A stretch of DNA of 25,500 nt from Planctomycetota bacterium (lineage in GTDB: Bacteria > Planctomycetota > B15-G4). The stretch is from contig QNBX01000052.1 in assembly GCA_003644265.1 (NCBI GenBank), positions 1 through 25,500 on the forward strand, read 5' to 3'. Below the pieces are notes generated by a model, which did no database searches, was not told where the DNA came from, and was given only the letters and a program-made list of their open reading frames with translations. The position numbers and the translations under genes are program-made. Below, one piece after another: positions 15,305 through 22,133 of the stretch (positions within the stretch are counted from its first letter, which is position 1; each line of letters begins with the position of its first letter).

Positions 15305-17712
15305 GGGGCCGCTCCAGCGGCGGAGGTCGGGGAGGCAGGGGCGCACACGGGCTCGGGATTGTGCCTGCCCGCGGCCCGCGTGACGAGCTGCCGATAGCGC
15401 CAGGCGTACTCGGCGGCCTCCTGATCGTCGGTCTTGACCGGCGGCGCGGCGGCGGCCAGGCGCGGCCCCAGCTCCGGATCGTCGAGCAGGCGCGTGAGGC
15501 AGGCGGCCAGGGCGGCGTCATCGCCGGGCGGGAACAGCAGGCCGTCCACGCCGTCGCGCACGCCCTCGGCGATGCCGGCGATGTCGGAGGCCAGCAGCGG
15601 CGTGCCGGTCAGATGGGCCTCACGCACGGTGATGCCGTAGGCCTCCTGCCAGGTGGAGGGCACCACCAGCACGTCGAGCTCGGCGTGCAGCTGGCCCAGG
15701 CGGTCGTGCTCGAAGCGGCCGTGGAAGCTGATGGCCTCGCCGGCGGCCTGCCGGGCCGCGGCCACCTCGGCGCCCACCAGTGCGCGCACCACCTCGTCGG
15801 CGCCGCCTTCGTGGTCGCCGTGCACGTGAATCTGCGCGGCGCCCGCGGGCAGGCGCGCCACGGCCCTGGCCAGCACCGTCAAGCCCTTGTACGGCACGAT
15901 GGAGCCGATGAAGCCCACCCGCAGGGGCTCGCCGGCGGCCCGCGCCACGCGCGCGGGCGGGCCGCTCCCCAGCCAGCCGGTGTCCATGCCGTAGGCCGAG
16001 AGGGCCACGTGTCCGGCGGGCAGACCGAGGGCCAACAGGTCGCGCTGCAGGCAGGCGCTGGGCACCACCACGGCGTCGGCGCGGCTCAGCACGTCGGCCA
16101 TCCAGCGCTCGCGCCGGATCAGTGAGGCCGCGTCCTCCAGGCTCTTGGCCGGGCCCGGCGGGCGGGCCGGCGCGCTCTGGGGCACGTACTGCGCCAGCCA
16201 CAGGGGCAGCCCGCCGGCGGCCGCGTCCAACCCGGCCAGCAGACCGACCCCGCGTGGCTTGCCCTTCACGCACGCGGCGCAGCCCAGGCCCGGCGTGGTG
16301 CGGGTGCAGTTGCTGCCGTCGGGCCGCAGGCGCTGCACCTTGGGGCAGCTGGGCCAGAAGTCGCTGACGGTCACCACGCAGGGCACCGACGCCGCGCGGC
16401 AGCGGTCCACCAGCCCCGTGGAGAGGTGGATCATGTGCTGCAGGTGCACCACGTCGGGGCGCTCGGCCGCCAGCACCTGATCGAAGGCCGCCTCGGCCGG
16501 CGCAAAGCGGTAGGTCTCGTCCACGCCGCCGAAGGCCAGCCGGTTGACGAAGCGGTGCACCACGAAGCCGTCGAACTCCGAGCTGTGCAGGCTGCGGTCG
16601 GACTCCTCCGGCGTGCCCGGCGTGCGCACGAAGAAGACCACCTCGACGCCGCGCCGGCGCAGGGCGCGCCCCAGGGTCAGCGAGAGCACCTCGACCCCGG
16701 CCCAGGAGTCGGGCGGAAAGCCGTGCACCACCATCAGGACCTTGAGCGGCGCGTCCGCCGGCAGGGCCCGCGGCACGCTCTCGAAGGGCATGCCGCGGGT
16801 GGTCACGTCGCGCGCGCCCTGCCAGAAGCCCACGAACTCGCTCAGGTGATAGAGCGGCGAGAGGGCCGACCACTTGAGGCGCTGGGCCCACGGCAGCGCT
16901 TGCTGCGCCAGGTACTCCCGGTCGGAGCGCCAGCTGCGCCAGGCCAGGATCAGCGCGCTGCGCAGGCTGTCCACGTTGAGGCGCCGCAGGAAGACGCGGT
17001 TCATCTGCGCGTCGATGCGCGTGCGGGCGCGCACGCTGGCGGCCTCGTACTCGTGGCTGTGCAGCACCTCGCTGCGCGGGTCGAAGACGATGCGGAAGCC
17101 CGACTCGAGGGCGCTACGCGCGAAGCGGATGTCCTCGCCGAACATGCCGCGCACCAGGGGCAGGCGCCGCCACACGCTGCGGCGCACGCAGGACGAGACG
17201 TCGTTGAAGTTGACGGCTACGCGCAGGCTGTGCGGGTCCTGCGCCCGCCACGCGGCCGGGTCGACCACGGCCACCTCGGTGCGCTCGCTGCCGAAGCACA
17301 AGTCGCCCTGGCAGCCGCGCTGCACCAGCGGGCCCGCGTCCGGTCGCGGCAGGATGCGAGAGAAGGCGCCGGCCACCGTGGGGTCGTCGAAGTTGGACAC
17401 GAGCTCGGCCAACCAGCGGCGGCCCACGGGCTCGGCGTCCTGCACCAGGAACACGATCAGCTCGCCGGCGGTGAGGCCCGCGCCCAGGTTGCGCGTATCG
17501 CCGTGGTCGAAGGAGCTGGGCGGGATCTCGTGCAGCGCCACCGAGGGCCGCGCGCGCACGTCATCCAGCGTGCCGTCGCGGCTGCCCGAATCGAGCACCA
17601 GCACGTCCACGGCACCGGCGTAGTCCTGAGCCAGCACCGCGTCCAAGCAGGGACCGATGGTCGGGCGCCCGTTCTTGGCGGGGATCACGATGGAGACCGA
17701 GGGCAAGCTCAT
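15301..17712 (-). CDS. Two-domain glycosyltransferase: N-terminal GT2 fused to C-terminal GT4
   Basis: 803 residues from the ATG at 17712 (a GTG at 17739 is in frame but lies in repeat DNA). Residues 1-300 are a GT2 domain: IVIPAKNG (8-15), DSGSRDGT (41-48), FDHGDTRN (68-75), VQDAEP (90-95) and MFGEDIRFARSALE (190-203). FDHGxTRN is typical of rhamnosyltransferase-like GT2 proteins. After a linker near 305-322, residues 323-780 are a GT4 domain (GT-B fold): VLMVVHGFPPDSWAGVE (325-341), VGFIGSIVPYKG (599-610) and the E-x7-E catalytic pair (Glu690, Glu698). It carries four Cys (456, 469, 478, 481) shared with the other GT4 proteins here. Such a fusion could add two successive sugars without releasing the chain. 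The start overlaps the stop of a 28-codon ORF (ATGA) and the end overlaps the next gene (GTGA). Confidence 0.92.
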   Translation of the reverse strand: MSLPSVSIVIPAKNGRPTIGPCLDAVLAQDYAGAVDVLVLDSGSRDGTLDDVRARPSVALHEIPPSSFDHGDTRNLGAGLTAGELIVFLVQDAEPVGRRWLAELVSNFDDPTVAGAFSRILPRPDAGPLVQRGCQGDLCFGSERTEVAVVDPAAWRAQDPHSLRVAVNFNDVSSCVRRSVWRRLPLVRGMFGEDIRFARSALESGFRIVFDPRSEVLHSHEYEAASVRARTRIDAQMNRVFLRRLNVDSLRSALILAWRSWRSDREYLAQQALPWAQRLKWSALSPLYHLSEFVGFWQGARDVTTRGMPFESVPRALPADAPLKVLMVVHGFPPDSWAGVEVLSLTLGRALRRRGVEVVFFVRTPGTPEESDRSLHSSEFDGFVVHRFVNRLAFGGVDETYRFAPAEAAFDQVLAAERPDVVHLQHMIHLSTGLVDRCRAASVPCVVTVSDFWPSCPKVQRLRPDGSNCTRTTPGLGCAACVKGKPRGVGLLAGLDAAAGGLPLWLAQYVPQSAPARPPGPAKSLEDAASLIRRERWMADVLSRADAVVVPSACLQRDLLALGLPAGHVALSAYGMDTGWLGSGPPARVARAAGEPLRVGFIGSIVPYKGLTVLARAVARLPAGAAQIHVHGDHEGGADEVVRALVGAEVAAARQAAGEAISFHGRFEHDRLGQLHAELDVLVVPSTWQEAYGITVREAHLTGTPLLASDIAGIAEGVRDGVDGLLFPPGDDAALAACLTRLLDDPELGPRLAAAAPPVKTDDQEAAEYAWRYRQLVTRAAGRHNPEPVCAPASPTSAAGAAP

Positions 17713-17795
17713 GGGGTCTGGCCCGCGGTCGTCGGGCACGCAGGGGTGCTCATGGGGTCTCGCTCGCGCTCGTCGGGCGCTCGGGCCGCGCTCAT
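17709..17795 (-). other. 28-codon bridging ORF with ATGA overlaps at both ends
   Basis: The ATG at 17795 overlaps the stop of the upstream GT2 gene (ATGA) and its TGA at 17711-17709 overlaps the ATG of the GT2-GT4 fusion (ATGA). It would encode a 28-residue, charged and Pro-rich peptide ending in GQTP, the same last residues as the upstream GT2 (GGQTP). It lies entirely in a tandem duplication of the gene junction. More likely it keeps ribosomes moving to the fusion gene than encodes a functional peptide. Confidence 0.4.
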
Positions 17796-17802
17796 GGCGT
17801 CT
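17710..17802. repeat. Imperfect 41-42 bp tandem repeat of a start/stop junction
   Basis: Read on the minus strand, AGAC(C/G)CCATGAGC occurs three times, with its ATG at 17795, 17753 and 17712 (spacing 42 and 41 bases). The two complete units also share GCCCGACGA(G/C)CGCG. The first ATG belongs to the end of the upstream GT2, the last is the start of the fusion gene. The pattern looks like a junction that was duplicated by slippage or unequal recombination and has since drifted. Confidence 0.75.
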
Positions 17803-18754
17803 GCCCCCCCAGCGTCAGCTGCTCGGGGCGCGGTCCGCGACAGGCCGCTGGGCTCAGGTCGGGCGGGGCGCCCAGGGGACCGCGGCTGCCACGCCGCTGG
17901 CCGGCCACCTGGGCCCAGCGCAGCCGCGCCGCGTCCAGGAACATGGCCAGTGAGCGGTCCTGCGGGTGCGCCCTGGCCCAGTGGTGGTCGGCCAGCATCT
18001 GCGCCAGCCAGCCCTTGGCCGCCGCCAGCAGCCCGGGGCGCACGCGCAACCCAAACTGCTCACGAAAGAAGCGCGCGTCCTGCTCGTAGCGCGGCGCCAC
18101 GCTGGCGGGTGTGTAGTCGTGGCCGTGCTCCACCCGCGCGCGCGGCTCGTGCGCCACGGCCCAGCCCGCTCGCAGCAGGTCGCACGCCAGCAGGGCGTCC
18201 TCGCCGAACGACGCCTGCCGGAAGCCCAGCGAGGCGAACAGGGGCGCGCGCACGGCGCAGGCCACGTCATCCAACAGCAGCACCTCGCGCCAACGTGACG
18301 GGTTGAAGGCCGCCAGCTGCTCGGGCGAGAAGGGACCGCTGCGCCGGGGCTGGTCGCAGGCCAGGGGCGAGCGCTCCACCGTGGCCCGGGTCACGGGCGC
18401 GGCCTCGGGCGGCGGGAGCTGGCGCGCGGTGGCCGCCCCCACGCCGGGCAAGAGCGCCGCGGCGGCCAGGGTCTCCAGGCAGTCGTCGCCCAACGGCACC
18501 GCGTCCTGGACCAGGAACACGATCGCGTCGAGGTCGTCCGGCAGGGCGGCGGCACCACGCGCGCGGGTGAGCCCGTGGTCGAAGCCCTCGCTGCCCAGCT
18601 CCAGCAGCACGGCGCCGGCATCGCGCGCGGCCTCGGCGCTGCCGTCGCGGCTGCCCGAGTCGATCACCACCAGCGCATCCAACGCGGGCCGCTGCGCAGC
18701 CAGCGCGTGCAGGCAGCGGCGCCAGCGCGCGCCGCCGTCGAGCGTCGGCACCAC
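17792..18754 (-). CDS. GT2 glycosyltransferase (rhamnosyltransferase-like), start uncertain
   Basis: 320 residues from a GTG at 18754. Motifs are VVPTLDGG (1-8), IDSGSRDGS (31-39), GFDHGLTRARGA (57-68), FLVQDAVPLGDD (80-91) and FGEDALLACDLLRAGW in the second half. It is a clear paralogue of the N-terminal half of the GT2-GT4 fusion just downstream (FDHG and FLVQDA are shared). An AAGGGAG ribosome binding site sits at 18763-18757, only two bases before this GTG and five before the next GTG (18751). Family members have two or three more residues of the first beta strand; the frame offers KGVVVPT upstream, but between the preceding in-frame stop and 18754 there is no ATG, GTG or TTG. The true start may be a rare codon (ATC at 18772) or the strand is short. 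It starts 22 bases after the coiled-coil gene's stop. Confidence 0.85.
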   Translation of the reverse strand: MVPTLDGGARWRRCLHALAAQRPALDALVVIDSGSRDGSAEAARDAGAVLLELGSEGFDHGLTRARGAAALPDDLDAIVFLVQDAVPLGDDCLETLAAAALLPGVGAATARQLPPPEAAPVTRATVERSPLACDQPRRSGPFSPEQLAAFNPSRWREVLLLDDVACAVRAPLFASLGFRQASFGEDALLACDLLRAGWAVAHEPRARVEHGHDYTPASVAPRYEQDARFFREQFGLRVRPGLLAAAKGWLAQMLADHHWARAHPQDRSLAMFLDAARLRWAQVAGQRRGSRGPLGAPPDLSPAACRGPRPEQLTLGGQTP

Positions 18755-18776
18755 GACTCCCTTGCGGACGATCGCC

Positions 18777-19478
18777 CTAGCCTCCCCGGCCGCCCGTGAG
18801 CAGGCGCCGCAGACCGTTCAGCACGCGGTACGGCCCGCTGCCCCAGATGCGCTTGAGCTGAGCCTCGAGCCGTTGGATGTGGGTCGACTTCTCGTTGAGC
18901 GCCTTCCACAGGTCTTCGATGGTCTGCTCAAAGCGCTCGACGCCGTCCAGGATGGAGGCCTTCTCCTCGCGCAGCAGGTCCAGCTCGCGGCTCTGCTCGT
19001 CGAGAAAGGCGATGGACTGCTCGGCGGCCAGCAGGCGCACGCGGGCCTCGGCGAACCACTCGGCGTCGACCATCCAGGCCGAGGCGCGGATCACACCCAG
19101 GGTGCTCTCCAGCTCTTCGAGCCCGGGCAGGTCCCGCGGTACGTGACCGAGGATGCGCTCCACGCTGGACCAGGCCGCGGCCACATCGGCCGGCACACGC
19201 AGCTCGGGCGGCGACAGCTCGAAGGTGTCACGGCTGATCTTCTTCTGGCGGAAGATGTCGGCGATCTCGGTCACCTGCGCCAGGCGGTCGAGGCGCTCTT
19301 CCAGCTTGGTGTTGACGCGGATGAGGTGGTGCACCTGCGCCACCAGGTGCGACTCGTGGCGCGCCACCTCCTGCGGGTCGCGAGGCGCGTAGCTGCGCTC
19401 AGGCGCGCGCTTGTCGTGGCCGCCAGCGTTCGCGTTCGCGTTCGCGCCGTCGCCGCGGCGCCGCTTCTTCCTCGTCAT
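18777..19478 (-). CDS. Coiled-coil protein of glycan locus, unknown function
   Basis: 233 residues from the ATG at 19478, which overlaps the stop of the preceding GT4 gene (ATGA). The N-terminus is very basic (MTRKKRRRG) with an Asn-Ala repeat (residues 11-18, three or four copies of a 6-base unit). Residues 38-78 and 140-210 are heptad-rich and charged, typical of alpha-helical coiled coil. The C-terminus, LEAQLKRIWGSGPYRVLNGLRRLL (split here at IWGS), ends in a basic amphipathic helix. A similar layout, coiled coil followed by a Ser-x-x-Tyr/Trp-Arg amphipathic end, is seen in polysaccharide-cluster proteins that dock on the membrane, such as the WbdD tail. No enzyme domain is visible. A scaffold or chain-length ruler role is inference from position among glycosyltransferases. 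Confidence 0.8.
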   Translation of the reverse strand: MTRKKRRRGDGANANANAGGHDKRAPERSYAPRDPQEVARHESHLVAQVHHLIRVNTKLEERLDRLAQVTEIADIFRQKKISRDTFELSPPELRVPADVAAAWSSVERILGHVPRDLPGLEELESTLGVIRASAWMVDAEWFAEARVRLLAAEQSIAFLDEQSRELDLLREEKASILDGVERFEQTIEDLWKALNEKSTHIQRLEAQLKRIWGSGPYRVLNGLRRLLTGGRGG

Positions 19479-20821
19479 CTGCTCGCTCCGGCCGTGGGGC
19501 GGGACGCCTGCCACAGCGCCACGAATTCCTGGGCGTTCTGGTGCAGCGTGCGCACCGGCTCGATGCCGGACGCCAGCCGGCCCAGCAGTTCGGGGTCATC
19601 CTGGAAGCGCTTGAGCACGTCCATCAGCGCGCCGGGGTCGCCGGCCGTGAAACTGGCGCCGTTGACGCCGTCGTGCACCAGCTCGGACAGGCCGCCGAGG
19701 TCGCTGGCGATCACGGGCCGCCCGGCGCTGAAGGCCTCCAGCACCACGAAGGGCGTGTTCTCGTACCAGACGGAGGGCACCACCAGTACGTCGATGGCGG
19801 ACAGCGCGCCGGCCAGGCCGTCGTGGGCGTAGGGGCCCTGGAACAGCACCCGCGCGTCGGTCTCCGCCAGCCCGCGCACGCGCGTGGCGTACTTGGGGAA
19901 GTGGCTCATGTTGCCGCGCACCACCAGCCGCAGGCGGTCGGCCGTGCACTCGCGGAAGGCCGACACGAGCACCTCCAGGCCCTTCTGCGGATTGACGCTG
20001 CCGAAGAAACCGAAGCTGACCTGACCGCGCCCGCCCACCGGCACCGGCCGGATGGGCTCGGCCGGCGCGTCCACGCCGTAGGGCAAATGCAGCATGTGCC
20101 GCTCGTCGTAACCGTGCGACGCAAACAGCCCCTTGATGAAGCGCGAGGGCGCGATCAGCGCGTCGGCGCCCTGCAGCGTCTCGCGGATGAACTGCGTGCG
20201 CCCCACCAGCGCCGCGCGGCGCAGCGAGACGTGCTCGTGGTTCACGTCGATCAGACCCGGGCCCGGCGGCGGCGCCTCGATGAAGTCCTCGCGTTGGCTG
20301 AACAGGCGCAGGGTCTGGTAGCCGTAGTCCTGGGGCGCCAGGCACTGCATGCAGGCGTCGGGCGCGGGGCCATCGCAGAGCGAGCCGTCGTGGCGCAGCA
20401 GCTGCACGGTCGGGCACAGAAACCAGTAGTCCATCAGCTGCACGTAGACCGGGATGCCGCGCGCGCGGCACTCCTCCACCGCGCTCAGGCCGATGCCCAG
20501 CATGTGAAAGATGTGCACCACGTCGGGCGCGGTCTGATCCAGCCAGTCGCCGAAGGCCTTGCCCAAGAAGACGTTGTAGTAAGAGGAGAGGGCGTGGTTG
20601 GGCGCGAGACCGTCCAGGAAGGTGAGCCGCCGCACGGGCACGCCGTCGGCCGGCTCGTCCTCCAGCCGGAAGGGGGTGCTCTGGCGCGCGTCGGGCTCGT
20701 TGGTGAAGACGCGCACGTCGTGGTCCTGGCTGCGCAGCAGCAGCGCCAGGCGGTGGGCGTAGATCTCGGTGCCGGTGCTGAAGCGCGGCGGATACTGGTG
20801 CAGCACGAAGCCGATCTTCAT
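19475..20821 (-). CDS. GT4 glycosyltransferase
   Basis: 448 residues from the ATG at 20821, overlapping the stop of the gene before it (ATGA). It has a GT-B fold. The N-terminal domain begins MKIGFVLHQYPPRFSTGTEIY, cut here after 20 residues in family style, with the acceptor-side loop STGTE (15-19). PDVVHIFHM (99-107) and DYWFLCPTVQ (131-140) follow. The C-terminal donor domain shows FGFFGSVNPQKG and the E-x7-E pair in WYENTPFVVLEAF. Four Cys at 136, 149, 157 and 160 form the spacing C-x12-C-x7-C-x2-C. Family 4 enzymes are retaining transferases using nucleotide sugars in the cytoplasm. The donor cannot be predicted. The frame remains open upstream to 21694, but only as an antisense-type shadow of the neighbouring GT4 gene. 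Confidence 0.92.
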   Translation of the reverse strand: MKIGFVLHQYPPRFSTGTEIYAHRLALLLRSQDHDVRVFTNEPDARQSTPFRLEDEPADGVPVRRLTFLDGLAPNHALSSYYNVFLGKAFGDWLDQTAPDVVHIFHMLGIGLSAVEECRARGIPVYVQLMDYWFLCPTVQLLRHDGSLCDGPAPDACMQCLAPQDYGYQTLRLFSQREDFIEAPPPGPGLIDVNHEHVSLRRAALVGRTQFIRETLQGADALIAPSRFIKGLFASHGYDERHMLHLPYGVDAPAEPIRPVPVGGRGQVSFGFFGSVNPQKGLEVLVSAFRECTADRLRLVVRGNMSHFPKYATRVRGLAETDARVLFQGPYAHDGLAGALSAIDVLVVPSVWYENTPFVVLEAFSAGRPVIASDLGGLSELVHDGVNGASFTAGDPGALMDVLKRFQDDPELLGRLASGIEPVRTLHQNAQEFVALWQASRPTAGASR

Positions 20822-22131
20822 GGTCTCGCGGCCCCCTTGCCGGCCAGCAGCTGCGCGTACAAGCCCAGCAGTTCGGCGGCGCTGTCGGCCTCGTCGCGCA
20901 CGCGGCCGCTGGCGTGGGACAGCCGCTCGCGCAGCACCGGATCGGCGGCCAGGGTCTGCAGCACGGCGGCCAGGGAGCGGCTGTCGCCGGCCTCGAACAG
21001 CAGGCCGTTGACGCCGTCGTCGATGGCCTCGGCCATGGCGCCGTGGTTGGCAGCCACCACCGGCACGCCCGCCAGGAAGGCCTCGCGGATGGTGAGGCAG
21101 TAGGCCTCGTACCAGATGGACGGCACCACCACGACGTCGAGGCCCTGCAGGATCTGCGGCAGCTCGTCGTTCTCGTAGCGCCCGTGCAGCGTGATGACGT
21201 GCTCGAGCCCCTCGCGCAGGGCCTGCAGGCGCTGGCCGTAGCTGCGGTCGTTGTGGAAGGGCAACACCTCGCCATAGATATCGAGGCGCAGCTCGGAGGG
21301 GTCGCCCAGCATGCGGAAGGCGGACAGCAGCAGGTGCACCCCCTTGGACGGCAGCACCGAACCGATGAAGCCGATGCGCAGGGGGCCGCCGGCGCGCGGG
21401 CGACGCGCGTGGTGCTTCCAGGCCGCGCTGGGCAGGCCGTTCTCGAGCACGCGCAGCGAGCCCGGCGCCAGGCCATAGTGCTCGTACATGCGCGCCATGA
21501 AAGCCGAGGGCGTCAGCAACGCGTCGACGCCCGCCAGGCCGCGGCGGATGTCGGCGTGATACGACTCGAGCAGGGCGCGGTCCTGGGCGCTCTGCTCTTC
21601 GGGCGAGTCCTGCGGCGCGCGGCCGGCGCCCAGCAGGTGCGGCCACAGCTCGCGCAGGCAGCCCACGCACTTGTCGAGCCGGATCTCCGGGCACAGCTCC
21701 AGCTCGGCGGTGATGCGCTGACCGCGGGGACAGCCCATCCAGAAGTCGTGCAGGGTCATGACCGTGGGCAGGCCCGCGTCGCGCAGCCGATCCAGCAGCG
21801 CGGTGGAGAGGCAGGTGAGGTGATGCACGTGCAGCACGTCGGGGGCCAGGCGGCGCACCACGTCCATGGCCGCGTCGGCCAGCTCGTCGTCGGCCACCAG
21901 CTTCTGCAGCGTGGTGGCGTGCTCGAAGGTGTTGCCCAGGCGCACCACGGTCACGCCGTCCACGCGCTCGCTGGTGGTCTGCAGGTGGCCCAGGTCCGCG
22001 GCGCCACCCCGGGCAAGCACGCAGGCCTCGTGCCCCGCCGCCGTCAGGGCCCGCGCCAGCCCGGCGATGTGCAGCTCGACGCCGCCCACCGATTCGGGCA
22101 GATAGCTGGCCGTGACGAACAGGACGCGCAC
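20818..22131 (-). CDS. GT4 glycosyltransferase
   Basis: 437 residues from the GTG at 22131, two bases after the stop of the peptidase gene; a CTG at 22137 that overlaps that stop is a possible alternative. N-terminal domain: VRVLFVTASYLPESVGGVE (1-19) with the GGVE acceptor loop, DVLHVHHL (98-105), LHDFWMGCPRGQ (128-139). C-terminal donor domain: IGFIGSVLPSKGVHLL and the E-x7-E pair in WYEAYCLTIREAF. Cys134, 147, 155 and 158 give C-x12-C-x7-C-x2-C, as in the other GT4 proteins here. The closest in-window relative by eye is the GT4 half of the fusion protein (shared EAY-x-(I/L)TVREA-like segment). It ends with an ATGA overlap with the next GT4 gene, so the pair is probably coupled. Confidence 0.92.
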   Translation of the reverse strand: MRVLFVTASYLPESVGGVELHIAGLARALTAAGHEACVLARGGAADLGHLQTTSERVDGVTVVRLGNTFEHATTLQKLVADDELADAAMDVVRRLAPDVLHVHHLTCLSTALLDRLRDAGLPTVMTLHDFWMGCPRGQRITAELELCPEIRLDKCVGCLRELWPHLLGAGRAPQDSPEEQSAQDRALLESYHADIRRGLAGVDALLTPSAFMARMYEHYGLAPGSLRVLENGLPSAAWKHHARRPRAGGPLRIGFIGSVLPSKGVHLLLSAFRMLGDPSELRLDIYGEVLPFHNDRSYGQRLQALREGLEHVITLHGRYENDELPQILQGLDVVVVPSIWYEAYCLTIREAFLAGVPVVAANHGAMAEAIDDGVNGLLFEAGDSRSLAAVLQTLAADPVLRERLSHASGRVRDEADSAAELLGLYAQLLAGKGAARP

Positions 22132-22133
22132 GC

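Noticed and set aside
16426..18306. 626-codon plus-strand ORF opposite the GT2 genes
   Set aside because: The His/Arg/Val-rich translation has no domain, and it crosses two minus-strand genes with intact glycosyltransferase motifs.
19424..19448. Six-base repeat (Asn-Ala codons) in the coiled-coil gene as a phase-variable tract
   Set aside because: The unit is a multiple of three and only three or four copies long, so changes would not shift the frame.
19475..21694. 739-codon frame that would fuse two GT4 genes
   Set aside because: The first 290 or so codons are an out-of-frame reading of the upstream GT4 gene, rich in Arg and Ala without motifs. The ATG at 20821 with ATGA overlap begins the real GT4.
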